A DNA stretch of 64,000 nucleotides from Parietaria judaica (lineage: Eukaryota; Streptophyta; Magnoliopsida; Rosales; Urticaceae): positions 42,235,201 through 42,299,200 of the forward strand of contig OX940861.1 in NCBI GenBank assembly GCA_954871525.1. Reading direction: 5' to 3'. Shown in pieces: positions 1 through 12,335 of the stretch. Position 1 is the first letter of the stretch, and every line of letters begins with the position of its first letter. Both the position numbers and the translations under genes were made by a program. The notes beneath the pieces are model-generated. The model was not told the origin of the DNA. It did not search any database and worked only from the letters and a program-made list of their open reading frames with translations.

Positions 1-334
1 TTTGACCGAATCAATAATAATTGAGTGTTTAAACATCTTAATGCACTTCCATTCCTTTTAATCTCACTATTCTCTCTCCTATTCAATATTTCAAAAATTG
101 TGGTAGGAGAATTTGTGAAGAGAGGAATCCAATAAAAATGTGAGATTAAAAGGCCTTCGCTCATCGCAGAGGCTTCCCCCGGATCCCGAGGATAGAGACC
201 GAGTTTCGAAACCATTACTTCGTCGCCTCATTTCAACCAAGCAAGCTTGTACAACTTGGGTTGCTTCTCGCTTTTTGACATCGAGCTTATGTACCACATC
301 TTCTTCGAGACGATATTTCGAAACTATTAGCATC

Positions 335-550
335 CATGACGAACCGATACAATGAGAACATGGAGTTGTTGTTCCTACCTTGGGCGCTTTCGAAAAGCTC
401 CTCGTCGCAGATGGCTTCGGCGTATACAGGTAGGTCTTGAATGTCATGTCCTCTGTAATCGTCAACGATGGCGACTCTTTTACCGGCCTTTTTACAATCA
501 GCCGCTCGGTGCCCTTGCTCTCAACACGGAAAGCACGTTATGGTAGCCCC
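335..550 (-). pseudogene. Decayed retroelement gag fragment (CCHC zinc knuckle remnant)
   Basis: On the minus strand one frame reads a CX2C-X4-H-X4-C zinc-knuckle-like segment (CFPC, then EQGHRAADCKK) in which the expected Gly codon after the second Cys is a stop (TGA). It is followed by about 50 open residues (KRVAIVDDYRGHDIQDLPVY and on) and then several stops. CCHC knuckles followed by such a linker are typical of Ty3-gypsy Gag. No LTR was identified nearby, so I read this as an old isolated remnant. It could also be from another CCHC protein; the family is not certain. Confidence 0.4.
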
Positions 551-659
551 GTACAGTGCCACAGTTTTAGAAGATTTTTCTGAGAAAATCAAGTATTTCA
601 CAAACAAAAAATTTGTAGATCATCTTCCTTTCATATTTAAAATGAATGTTTAATTGTTG

Positions 660-1299
660 AATTTGGCCATGAAATGAGCGAGTTACGACATACGAAGACT
701 ATGCGTCGCGAACTTCGATGAAAGTTGAACACCGATATCGGTGTTATATCTTCGAACTTTGGTGTTGAACTTCAATTAAAGTTCGATATTGAATGCTTAG
801 TTTTTATATTTTGGTCACAAATCCAGGATCTACAAAGCACCCGTTGCGAAGCTAAAGTAAAGATCTACAACTTTTTTTTTTAAAATACTTCGTAACGGAC
901 AATCAGCGCAAGTGAGCAAAGACGGATATCAGATCGAAATTCTAATTGCAACTATATATTGAATTATGAAATCAAAGAAACAAAGAAATTATATAATATA
1001 CTTTTTCAATAGTAGTCCCGTTTTCATCTCGCAGCCGCACACAGCGGGCCGCAATAGACCTTAGCGGCTGCTACACCCCACACTGCGGCCAGTTTGGTCC
1101 GGACAAAATCATATACACCTGGGCCCACAAAAAAAGAAAAAGAAAAAGAAATAAAAAAGAGACCAACATAGAATTAGGCCCTTTGTGCAAGATGACTAAA
1201 TTGCCAATTGATATCATGCTTCTTCAAGCACATAATATACGTATAACGTACACGTAATTATATTATATTATATAAGGTATTCTCAAACTATCTTTAAGC
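660..1299. other. Intergenic DNA downstream of the PHO1-like gene
   Basis: AT-rich sequence between the gag remnant and the stop codon of the PHO1-like gene. It contains a GC-rich patch at about 1030-1100 and A-rich tracts. It presumably includes the 3' UTR of the minus-strand gene, but no polyadenylation site was assigned. No gene seen. Confidence 0.5.
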
Positions 1300-3796
1300 T
1301 TAATCATCCTTGTCGTCCTCGTCGTCGTCCTCCTCCTCGTTGGAGTAGCGAAAAGGAAGCGGGACTGATCTGAAGGCGCGGTATTTACCCACATTGTTCA
1401 AGTGCTCGTTCTCCAGCCTGATTCAGCACAAAACGCAACAAAAATTTGTTCGATGAGAATCAGAAAACAAGTAACGGTCAGCAAGACTCGGTCGAGATTG
1501 ACGTTGATCACCTGAAGAAATTCCAAATGCCACGGCGAATAATTTCTAAGCAGAATACAGAGGTGGTTATGGTCTTCTTGTGGACAGAATGGAGATTGAA
1601 GGCCAAAACCAATTGCATCCAAGCAAGTCTAAGTAATGCATCCAAAACCTATTGTCGTTCAAAGAGAAAGAATTTAAAACATAATAATAGCTGGCACTAT
1701 TAGGTGCAGACACTATTGGCCAAAATTATATATACACGCAATTTTTCATCTCGCCGGGATCGAACCCAGCACCTTTCGTAAAGTCATATACAAACTTGAT
1801 TTTATTAACAAGGTACGTGAATGTCATAAACTTCTAATATTTTTTTCGTTGTCCCGTTACAGGAGAACTCATGTATATTGCTTTATTAGAGTAATTTGAG
1901 ATTTTGTGAAAACAGAACGAACACTATGCTGACTTCAGGATCAGTTTGACTTTTTTATTTTGTAATTTAGAATACATTTTTTATTTATTTATTTGACAAC
2001 AATAAAATTCAGCCACCATTTTGTTAACTGATGAGTCGGTTTTATACCGATAAATTGAGTACTTTCACTTAGCGTTTTGTTTATCCAAGAGCCATTTAAT
2101 GTGTTTCTTTTAGTGTTTTTGTTTGTTTTAGGAGTTACATGAGTGGATTGTGATTTGATTGAAGATCAAGATGAATAGAGTCATTTGGACGAAGTTTTAC
2201 ATACTCGAAAATCCTAAATTAAAAATCCCAGGCAGCAACTTGATGCCGCGGCACAGATTTTCGGTGCCCCAACAAGAAGTTCAGAATTCACGCTGTGCCC
2301 CAGCATAGAATTTCCCGTGCCCCAGCACCACAGTTTCGCGAATTAGGTTATTTTTAGCATAATCTTAACCTAATGAGGATGCTATATAAGGGAATCATGA
2401 AGAGAGATTAAGTGACGAATTTTGGGAGAGAAAACATCACAAGAGGCTAGGAAACTCGAAAAACGCCATTGGAGATCGGGTTTTGCGAAGAAGAACGGTG
2501 GAGACGAAGAGCTTGACAGATTCTCTCCATTAGTATCATCTTCTTTGCTGAATTTTCTTTCTCCATAATATTTCTCTTTGTGATTTGTTTATGCTCTAGA
2601 GTCGTCATGAGCTAAACCGTTCATAGGATTGCAATCGGAACTCACATGTAGCTTGATTTGGATTATCGTTTCTTTGATTAATGACAATTGCTTTAAGTTT
2701 GTTTATTCTATCCTTTTCTTCATGCTTTTGATTGCTTGATCACCAATTAAATTGATTTGGTAAACCCTAGGAACTTTGGAAAAAAGAAATTTGTGTTTAG
2801 CCGTAGATAGAATAACACGTGATCTATGATGGAAATCTTGAGTTTATATAGAATAGGAATATACCTATGTAACATGTGTAACCCGTTAAGAACACATGCT
2901 TAATGAATCGTTCGTAATTTAATTCATATAGGAATATAGTGAATTAGTTAGGAAAGATAACTCGAATTGAATATCGGAAGAGTTCTTTTTGATGCATTAG
3001 GGGTCTTGGTTAACAACTTGTAGCAATTTAATGATCGAAGGAATGATATAAAGAATCGGGTGAAGTGTTGAGGAATGATTGCGATCCTATATTTCTCTAT
3101 TTGTCCAAAACTTTCAATTTTTAGTTTTTAGTTTTTATTTTTTCTTTAGTTATTTAATTGATCATATTTAAAATTTATTTGTTTAGATAAAATTAAGGTG
3201 ACATAAAACTAGTAATTAGCAAAATTAATAGTAACAATTCTCCGTGGGATCGACTTTTCTTATCATTATATTACTTGTTTTCGATACGTATACTTGCGTA
3301 AAAAATTCACAACATTAACTCCTAGATCCGCCAATGTGTATGGATACTAGTATATGTTGTTTTGCCAAGTGACTCAATATTTGACTCAAAAAATAAAAAA
3401 ATCAATTACAAAATAAGGAGAGAAAAAATGGTACGTACTCTAATTCATAACACAAACATATATTACAAAAATTGGGTGTTGTGAAATCAGAAGGCGTACG
3501 TACCATGGCAACAACGTAGACGCTTTTGTGGGAAACGAGGAGCTTGTCTCGCAAATACTTGTTCTTTGAATTCTTTCTTAGTAGGCCCCAGTCGTAGACG
3601 ATGTCCCAGTACGTGTTGGCTATTGTGGCCACGGCAGAACTTATCAGAGCAAATGCCGTCCAAACTGTGCCTTTTTTGAGCTCACAAGCTGTTCTGACGA
3701 GGACCGCGATGATTATCGAGAGGTAGGTCAAAGCATTGTGTCCGTGCATTGTGTCTTTGTCTTCGAATAACCGACGAAGGCACTGCCATTGCGAAA

Positions 3797-3844
<48 letters not shown>

Positions 3845-6800
3845 TATAGCCTTATAGGTTTGTGTTTTCCCTAACGGAGTTTATTTTAGAGTGAGAAGTA
3901 TTTTAGAATTTATTTTCGTGATTAAAATAAAATTCGAGTAGAAGATTAAGTGTTCAGAAGTTTGTGTTAAGAAAAATCAAATCAATGTTTTGATTTAATT
4001 TCTAGATTGTTGATAAGAAACGTCAAATACCAAAATCAACAAATAAATGCGAAGACGACGACAATTGACAATAAGTTCCCATCCTTTGTTTTAGACGATG
4101 AAAGTTGTCAAACTCTTATTTTGTGTCTTCCATCATGTCTCCGTCCGGAATCATTATGCAACACCACATGTCATGTGTAGAACCCCTCTCACGTTTTTTT
4201 GTAAAATAACGCCATAAGTACCTAAAGTCTTTGGAAAGTTGACAATAAATTCCATTCTTTACAAAATAAGACAATAAGACACAAAATAAGAGTTTGACAA
4301 CTTTCGCCGCCCAAGAAAAAGATAAGAACTTATTGTCAACTTTCTTTTAAGACTTTAGGTATTTATGCCGTTATTTTCTCTAATTTAGATAACGAATATA
4401 GCTATCCCTCTAATTAAGTAGTATGAAAACGACAAGAATTTGACGAGAGACAAAAGTGAAAACAATCACAATTGATTTGTATTAGCAGCAACGACGACAC
4501 TAAATAAAAACGGGAGACTACATCAAAGAAAGAGCCGGATCTCAATCCCGTAAGGGAGCCGGGGCTCCTCGGAGCATCACTCTTTTACGGAGAGACTAAG
4601 CCTACTCACACTGGTCCCGGGTCTCCTAACTAGACAACTAATGGGCGAGACCCAAAGACTAAATCTAAATAGAAATAACAAAATTACACAATAAATAATT
4701 AATATAATTAAATGTAATAGGAACATAGTTACTCATAATTAAAGAGAAAATACCTGCAAGAATCTTAGCCAGTAGGGAATTATAGCAATGACATAGAAGA
4801 GCGTATTGTAGAGACCATGTTGGTGACACTTCTCTTGCCTCTTTGAGTACTCTCCCAATCCATAGTAGCAAACATACAACACTAAACTCCTCAAAGTTTG
4901 CATCTGAATTAAACACAACAATCACAAAACTAAATGTCAAGAGGCCAATGAAGGAATGAATTCCCTTTGAGAGCTTCAAACCTGGCTAGTGAGCTGGTCT
5001 GCCAAGAAGAAATCCGGGAATGTCACGGGGTACAACGGGGCCAACAAACAACGGAAGAGGCATCGAATGAAGAAGAACCGGCTCGATCGGTACAAGATGT
5101 TGAAAGGACAGAAAAGGACCAGAAGAATTAACTGCAAGAGATTGTTGAAATATGTAAAGTCAAAGTAAATATCAGTTTATGCCCCCCGAATTAGTCTTCA
5201 TAAAAATATTTACTAATTTTTCTCTTGAATTTTGCGTAACGAACTACACTTTGACTTAAAATTTGGCAGTTCTAACGACCGTGGGAGAATTGCTACAATT
5301 TACGAGTTCTGCGGATATATGATACGGACCCGAGATATCGGCTCACGTATCACCGAAGAAAGAAAGCGGGAACAAGTGGCTAAGCGAGGACCAAAGCTAG
5401 CGTTTTATTTTTATTGAGTTTAAGTTTTTAATTCTGCAACTTTCAATTAGGGGTATTTAAGTATTATTGTCGTTTGGGTTATTTTTGGTTTAATTCCGTT
5501 TTAGGTAGTTTCCCGAATTAAACTTTTCCGTTTTGTGAGTCTATTAATAGGCGAATTTTATTAATGAAAAGCAGCTTCCAGAGAACTTTAATCCTACGTA
5601 AGGATTAGGGTTTTGGGAGTAAATTCTCTCTCTCCTTTGCGTATCATTATTTGTCGCGCAAGGCTAGTCCCAAACGATAGCCAAGGCGAGATACAGAGGA
5701 CAAGGAGGAGGAGGAAGATCGCAGGAAGGAGAAGGCAGCAGGGAAGAAGCTAACCGTCCATTCACACGTTCAATATCCCGGGCTCGTAACAATATATTGC
5801 TAAAAAAAATTCAGGGGTTAATCTCATAGATATTATTATTTTTCTATATATATTTATGTGAATCTTACAGTGATTAAGCCCAGAGGAATAAGCTCACTGA
5901 GTTTCTTGAACTCTAGAATGGTTGCATCTCCGTCAAAGTGCAAGTTTACGAGGAAGCCAGACAATGCCAGCACAGCGAGGCCCGTGCCGACGAGGCAAAC
6001 TTCACGGTATCCCAATTCTGTCCCTCTCTTGAACCCGAATATGAACGCATAATTGATCCGGCATCTTCTCATGAAATAAACGTTCGCGGCGTACACGAGA
6101 ATGTGAAGGACCGTGTAGAGAAATACGCTGCAAGGATACGCTTTTTAACTACATTTTTCGGTGAAAATTAAGCAGAGAAACAGGACATACTTGTATTTAT
6201 AAAAAAAATTAGTACAAGAAACACCTGTAAAGTGGAAAAATGCTCTGCAAGTATTCCATTCCCTCTTTATTGTCCAGTAGGTGTTGAGACTGTATTCTTA
6301 GCGCGATGGCAACGAGTAGCGCGATAATGAAACCGGAAAAGAAACCTAGATGTTCAATGCAAAGAACCGGACTGATTAAAATCTCGCTAATCAAATGTAC
6401 CGAGATTTGAAGCGAAAAACGCCAAGTGGTAATTTTACCTACCTGACAAAAATGTGATAACATGGCTTTTGGCTCTCGATCTCGATCGCAAATACTTCAT
6501 GCCCTCTTGGCGGTCCGAGTTTGCAAAGTTCTTTATGAAAGTCGCCTCGGTCCTCTCCAAGAGATCAGTTATCTATGATGAGCTTTGAGTAAATTAGGAT
6601 ATGTATATGTTTTACCAGAATAGTTGTAAGTAAATAGATAAAGATGTGAAAAAACCTCATCTGAATTTCCAAGGTAAGAGTTATCCACAACTTCCATGTA
6701 CACTTTTGATACTCTTCTTGATGTGATCTACACAATTCAAATTAATTACTTTGTATAAAGGAAATTTCAAATTCATATATAAAAATTTAATGACATTTAT

Positions 6801-7612
6801 TCAAGTACTCTTTCACCTTGTCATACTTCTTCAAAATCTTGGAAAATGCAGAGAGGTTCATGAAACTGGTCATCAAAATTCAAAAGTATATATCAGCAAT
6901 ACATATAATCAATTAACAGAATCTCATACAAATATATTTGGTCAATTAGTAACCTGTAATGTTTCAGAAGATGGAGCTTATGGTAGAACTCGATATACGC
7001 CTTTCTCAGCTGCGCATCGGCTTTCTTCATGTCCTCCTTGCTCAACTTCTCGTCTCCCGAATCCGTAAAAGCGCCCACGATCGCGGACACCGGGCTCTGA
7101 ACGGTGCTCTTCATCTTCACATGCTCAAGAACTTCAAGTAATCCTCGATTTTGATACTGTTCTTTTCGCTCGATATCGCACTTCCCGACCTTGATCCTGA
7201 GAGCAATTAGAGCCTCCACTTGCTTGCTCAACACGTTTGCCTCATCCACCACATTCTCGACTTTAGCCTCGTAGAACTCACTCACCTTACTGAGCTCCCC
7301 GTCGAGTTTCTCGAAGAAGCTCAATTCGATCTCGGTCCCTTCTTCCCCGGAGTCCCGGAGGAAGGCGGGGTTGAAGACCTTGTGAGAACCGTCGCGCTGC
7401 AGCGCGTTGATGACGATGGCCTGGTCCTCAATGTCGCCATTGCTGTGTTGGCTCCCGGACCGGCGGTACAGGCCGCTGAGCGTTTTGCTGAGCTTGGGGT
7501 TTGATTTGGTTGTTCTAATACTGCTTAATATCCTTTTGAGCCCATTGTAATCCATATAGGCTTCGATCCATTCAGGCACTTTCTGCTTCTTCAACTCTTT
7601 CCCAAATTTCAT
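1300..7612 (-). CDS. PHO1: PHO1-type SPX-EXS inorganic phosphate exporter (11 exons)
   Basis: Phosphate exporter family; in plants PHO1 proteins release Pi, classically into the xylem, and sit largely in Golgi/endosomal membranes. Exons on the minus strand, 5' to 3': 7612-6954, 6865-6817, 6727-6656, 6572-6443, 6345-6225, 6127-5869, 5131-4982, 4903-4754, 3782-3504, 1648-1512, 1417-1300. All junctions are GT-AG and in phase, giving 707 residues, slightly short for the family (usually about 750-850). The SPX domain (residues 1 to about 280) starts [15 protein letters not shown] and has the basic helix [10 protein letters not shown] that in SPX domains binds inositol (pyro)phosphates. Membrane segments follow, and the EXS domain (about 370-670) shows [49 protein letters not shown] and [15 protein letters not shown]. 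The tail is acidic ([13 protein letters not shown]). I chose the Met at 7612 because the SPX family starts there; an upstream in-frame Met adds a basic leader. The paralogue (PHO1 versus an H-type member) cannot be assigned by eye. Confidence 0.93.
2029..3314 (+). mobile_element. Solo LTR of a retrotransposon in the penultimate intron of the PHO1-like gene
   Basis: A 1286-bp segment starts TGATGAGTCGG and ends TTCACAACA. It is flanked by perfect 5-bp direct repeats TTAAC at 2024-2028 and 3315-3319, the usual LTR-retrotransposon TSD. Near the 3' end it has a GTGGGATCGAC-type stretch and a TTGCGTA motif, as often seen at the ends of plant Ty3-gypsy LTRs. A promoter-like TATA (CTATATAAG) lies at 2382-2390. 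No internal region or second LTR is present, so it is a solo LTR left by unequal recombination. It lies in antisense orientation within a 1.86-kb intron. Confidence 0.85.
3804..3840. repeat. (TA)n microsatellite
   Basis: An uninterrupted TA run about 37 bp long, in the intron just upstream of the exon ending at 3782 of the PHO1-like gene, about 20 bp from the splice acceptor. Confidence 0.95.
4067..4380. repeat. Intronic foldback repeat
   Basis: Inverted-repeat arms: 4067-4140 (TTGACAATAAGTTC... to ...TTTTGTGTCTTC) pairs with about 4268-4345, and an inner arm around 4203-4252 (ACGCCATAAGTACCTAAAGT) pairs with about 4330-4378. It resembles a small Mutator-like foldback MITE rearranged by a second insertion. 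It lies in a PHO1-like intron, so the pre-mRNA could form a local hairpin. No clear TSD was found. Confidence 0.6.
5150..5800 (+). repeat. LTR-like segment in a PHO1-like intron
   Basis: This intron stretch has LTR-like composition: a CCCCCGAATTAG block, a TTAGGTAGTTTCCCGAATTA block, a possible TATA region (CTATTAATAGG, about 5543), a CTCTCTCTCC stretch and an end reading GGGCTCGTAACA. Unlike the element at 2029-3314, I found no matching direct repeats, so the boundaries and identity as a solo LTR are tentative. Confidence 0.35.
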
Positions 7613-10600
7613 CTCTCTTTTAATATACTTTTTTCTTCTTCTTATATACAATATATAGTTGTGCTATATATTTAACAATTTTCGAAACGGGAAAAAAGCT
7701 AACTATAAGAAAATGGAGTATAGAGATAGATAGATAGATAGATATATGAACCTGTAATGTAATGATCAAGCTGGGTGTATCAGAGACAGCTTGTAATGGA
7801 AACTGCCATTAGTGCTCGTTGTCGCTTCTTGAAGCATAATGATAATGGAGATTAAATAGAGCTCAATGGTCCATAGAAATATAGTGGCTTGGCTAGTGAG
7901 TCAATCTCATGATTTATTAGTCAGACTTATTTGAAAACTTAAATACAATCTTTATGATGTAATAAATCAATGCCTAGAAAAATAAAGTCAACATTAATTT
8001 AATCTTATTTTATCAATTTACTTTGATAGAAAAAAAGATAAAGTACTACACAAAATATATACCCAGCAAGACTGTCAACGGTGTACTACACAAAATATTT
8101 TATCAATTTACTTTATCAATGCCTAGAAGATTTTTTTTTTTTTTTTTCAAGGACTCATATTTGAGGTTAGTCAGTGACTTGAAACTTGAGCGTTAAGCTT
8201 TCCAGCTATTTGTTATTTTAATAAAATTTGACTACAACTATATGCATGTTGACCGGTTCGTGCTTAGGCGAGGCGGAATAAACCCGCATTTATTGTAAAA
8301 ACAGTTATATTTAAAGACTCTTAGTAAAATTAATTTAAAAATCCCAAAGATATTTTAAATTATAATTAATTAGTAGATTTGTCTTTAAAAATATCAAGCG
8401 TGAAATAATTATACAAATATCTTATATTCTTTCGTATCACCATGCATTAGTCCTGTAAATCTAATATTATTTTCAGACCCGGATTAGTCCGGAATATTTT
8501 TTTTAATTTTTTAAAATAGAGGATAATTCTAAAAAACTAAACCCAGACCTGGATAAGTCAGAATCTGTTTTGTTTTGTTTTTTTTTTTTTTTAACCCAAG
8601 GTAAAAAAAAAAAAAAAAAAAAAAGTCCAACCCTTATACATTTAGAGGGCTACCCTGCATGTAGATTAAAGTTGAGATATTAGGAGGGAAATAGAGAAAC
8701 TCCACGTAGAGCTACGTGATGTTGCATGTGTTAGACACGTAGGTCGTTGCGTTGGTATCTCTCTTGTGGAAACGCAGTGTCGTTTGCATCTCGTAAGGCG
8801 TGCCCTGCATTGGAAACACGTATTGATCTGCAGCTATAATAAGTATAATAATCACGTGTCGAGTTTGACGGCTTGGTTTGAGCTGAGTTGAATGCAAAGT
8901 CGGTAGTACGGATAGCGTTGAAGGCTTCATTAATGAAGAAGATAGAGAGAGAAGAGAAGCCATGCTTCGAGGCGTTGTTTTCTTGGCGGATACGTAATTG
9001 GCACGAATGCTCTTTAAATGGGGAATATTGACTTTCGACTCTAGGGTTGGTTTGGATCTCAATAACTCGTTACTTAAATAAAGTTGGTATTTTTCCCGAT
9101 TTAAAGCTAAGTAGATGTAGCCTTGCTTTGCTTCTTCCTCCATCTCATTTTCGCATAGACGCACGTATGTCTCTCATGGTTTTCGACTTAAATCTTTACA
9201 TTCAAAAACCAAATAGCTAGACAAAATAGAAATACACTAAAAATTATAATTATTTAAATGTGAGAGGTACGTTCACTTGCCGCTTACAAGAATGATCAAG
9301 TATCATCTTCACCGTAATTGTTCACGTTACACTCTTTAAAGTTTAATCACTTCCTCTACATTTGTGCTAAAACCCACAATGTAAGGCCACGAGCTATATA
9401 AGAAAAAACTTAAGTGAGGGGTGAACAAACGAGTCTTCGATTCGGTTTTCATAATTATTTATTATTTTTTTTAATTTTAAAACCAAAAGCCATGCTATTG
9501 AAGTTTAAAACAAAATTTATCAATTATTGATATATCAATTTTAAATTCAATTTTTATCGCATTTTGACAAAATGAAATATAATCGTCAATGTATTTTAAC
9601 AAACAAATTTTTACTAGATATAATCTAAAGTAAAAAAAAAAAAAAATTGACAATGAATAAATGACTGAATAATTGAAATGGAGCCAATTACATAGTCTTT
9701 TATTCATTCTTATTTTAACAGAAATAATAAATTTAATTATGACAAGAACTGTTCAAAATAAAATAAGGTAGAATGTTTCAATTAATGACTCAAAATATTT
9801 GCGAAAACATTGTTATGCATATATTAAGCGTAAAAACCCTGACATTTATTTATTTTTAAATATATATATATATATATATACAAATTTATCACGGGTTAAT
9901 CGGTAACGGTTTTTACCGTAAAAATTATAATTGCTACCATTTAGCAAAAAAGGTAGTGGTTCAAACCATATTTTTTGGTATTTTAAAAAAAGCTTAAATT
10001 TTCGGTAGTGATAAAATTGATAAATTAATATTATCGGTTTTAGATTTGGTTTAGGGTCTTTTTTGTACACCAACAATACATCACGTGAAAAGACTAAATT
10101 ACCATTCGTACATAATTCGTTTAAGTAAAATTTACTAGGGGGCCTCCGTCCCATTCGACCCCGGAAGGAGAATTACCACCCCCTCTACACCGTCGGTCGG
10201 CATCTTTGTGTCGGGTCTTTATAGCATTAAAAAATATAAACGTTATTCACTCAAATTTTCCCACGCATTCGTGGTTCTCGAGGAACTAAAGGTTTAACAT
10301 GCTGACGGCATCCGTAGTTTAGTAGCGGTGATCGGTAGATAATCGTCAATTCCATGTTGTTTTACAAATGATCTGTTAATAGATTTCCCACAAGTAATTC
10401 ATTGCCATCGATAATTAGACGGTACATGCAGATTTTCCGATAATTGGTCTCAAAGTAACGGCAGAAGAAGACGTTTTTCTACCGTGAAGGTGAACAAATG
10501 AAGGAAGAGCGAGATGTGAATTGTAAGAGAATTTCCTTCATTTAAGTTTGAAAAAGAAAAATTGTGCTTGTAATACATTTTCGTTTTCTATATTAAGAAT

Positions 10601-11196
10601 TTGATCTCTATATATATTACTGCAATTGAAAATGAATAACGGTTTTGCAAGATTCATAATAATAATTTAGTTGATGTGATTTCTTTGGATAATAGTGAGA
10701 ATGTATATTGTATTAGCAGAAATTCAATGACCTAGTTAAGCACATTAATATCATTATCTTCTCTCCTTCAAAAAAAAAAAATATCATTATCTTCTCACCC
10801 TCTTAATCTAACTTGTTTAGACAGCATAACGTACTAAAACACGACGAATGATAACAAATAATTAAGTTGACTTGAAAAAATAAGCATTCGTTAGAGTCTC
10901 AAATCAGTGCCATGAAAGCCACAACAACCAAGTAGTGGCAAGATCTAGCTGGAAGCTAGGGGGCCGAAACGCAGACCACGCTCCCGGCTTTTGACCTTTT
11001 TTTCAGCCCCATCCTAGCGTTTGAGACCTTCTGAAATTGGGTCGATCCTGGTTTTTTAAATACGAGAACAACGTTTTTTCTGAAATCGTTAAAAAAATAC
11101 ATTCAAATCACATAATAAACCTAGTCATAACTTTAAATCATACCCGAAATGAAATTAAAGTACAATAATTATGAATTAATTTGAAAAAACATAAGA
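7613..11196. other. Intergenic region, including the PHO1-like upstream region
   Basis: AT-rich. It holds a (GATA)n tract at 7725-7745, T/A homopolymers near 8134-8149 and 8579-8622, and an AT repeat near 9860-9880. A 150-codon minus-strand open frame at 8712-9164 and a 102-codon one at 9846-10154 match nothing I recognise and have no gene-like features. The 5' UTR and promoter of the PHO1-like gene must lie in the first kilobase but no TATA box was assigned. No gene seen. Confidence 0.5.
7725..7745. repeat. (GATA)n microsatellite
   Basis: Five consecutive GATA units about 115 bp upstream of the PHO1-like start codon, in the probable 5' UTR or core promoter. Confidence 0.9.
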
Positions 11197-12335
11197 TTAG
11201 CAAAATAGCCAAACTTTGGTTAATTTTGTAAATTAGCCAATTAACATGAGATGGCATTTTAATAATTTTTTTTATCCCCATAATACCTTTTAATTAATCA
11301 TTTTAATTGTAATTTTCGTAATTAATTAAAAAGGAAATTAAATTTTCAGCACAAATCAAGCTAACTAATTGTGCACAAATTTTGGAATTTAATTACAAAT
11401 TTTGAATCATTCCCATCAGATCCGAGATGTCCAACCAGTACCGGAGCTAGTCTCTCCGAACAACAGCGAAAAACGACGATGGGATGCGCTTCTTCTGCTC
11501 CGTGGAAGAAGACGAGCCCGCGTATCCCCGAGACCGTCGTGTTCGTCCCGTCGATACAAGCCCCGGTGCAGTGCGATCTTCGGTGAGCGTCATCGCTAAG
11601 CCGCCATTGTTGTCGGTTTCTGGCGATCTCCGGTGCAGTGCGATCTCCGGCGAGCCCCGGTGCAGGACTCTGCTCTGATGTCGTCGCTAAGCCACCATTG
11701 TTGTCGGTTTCTGAAGCTTCAGATCTGGAGGTAGGACGTAGCCCACCACCGTTGCACACCCCGGCAAACTCCGGCGCCGTCGATGGGCTCGCTGCACCCC
11801 CTCACCGTCGTCGTCCCTCCATCTGAGCTTGTGAGCTCACGAGTTTCCGCTGCCCCCGTCGCGCGCGAAGGAGCTCCTCCATCAGAGCACTCGCTCGGAA
11901 ACACCGAGTCCACGGTGAAGCTTCGGCGGTCTTACGGGAGAGAGAGAGAGAATATTTTTTGTATTTAAAATATTTGATTATTGTATTTAAATTTTAATAT
12001 GAATACTATTTTTTATTGTTAATTTACGTTGATTCGTTGTTGATTTACGCTGATTCGCGTCTTTAATTTGTTGATATTTTTTGAAAAAAATAAATCCGAA
12101 AATTATATGAATGTTTTGAATTTAAAATTTGAATTAAACAAAAAAAAAAGTGAGTTTGGATTTGGTTGTTACCATATTAATAGCTATTTCAATTAATAGA
12201 AATATTTTCAATTAATGAAAATAAACGAATTTTTTATTATTATTAAAACATGAGGGCAATAATGTAATTGGAGTTTTGTTTAAGTGGTTAATTGGCTAGT
12301 TTACAAAATTAACTAAAGTTTGACTATTTTGCTAA
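11197..12335. mobile_element. TIR DNA element with a GC-rich internal segment
   Basis: Terminal inverted repeats of about 49 bp with 3 mismatches: left starts TTAGCAAAATAGCCAAAC at 11197, right ends GTTTGACTATTTTGCTAA at 12335. The arms are AT-rich but the core (about 11420-11950) is strongly GC-rich, with a minus-strand open frame of 132 codons and internal repeats (a CGCTAAGCC-CCATTGTTGTCGG unit occurs at about 11595 and 11685). An AT-rich TIR shell around GC-rich gene-like DNA recalls Pack-MULE-style capture, but no TSD was found and the core was not recognised as any gene. Confidence 0.65.

Noticed and set aside
91..465. 124-codon minus-strand open frame
   Set aside because: It overlaps the gag zinc-knuckle remnant, whose homology is in another frame; this frame shows no domain.
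1741..1790. tRNA- or SINE-like B box (minus strand GGGTTCGATCCCGGCG)
   Set aside because: No A box at the right spacing and no cloverleaf; not enough for a tRNA or SINE call.
8712..9164. 150-codon minus-strand open frame
   Set aside because: No recognisable motif, no promoter or splice context; composition and length are possible by chance.
9846..10154. 102-codon minus-strand open frame
   Set aside because: AT-driven low-complexity protein ending in a (TA)n tract; no homology recognised.
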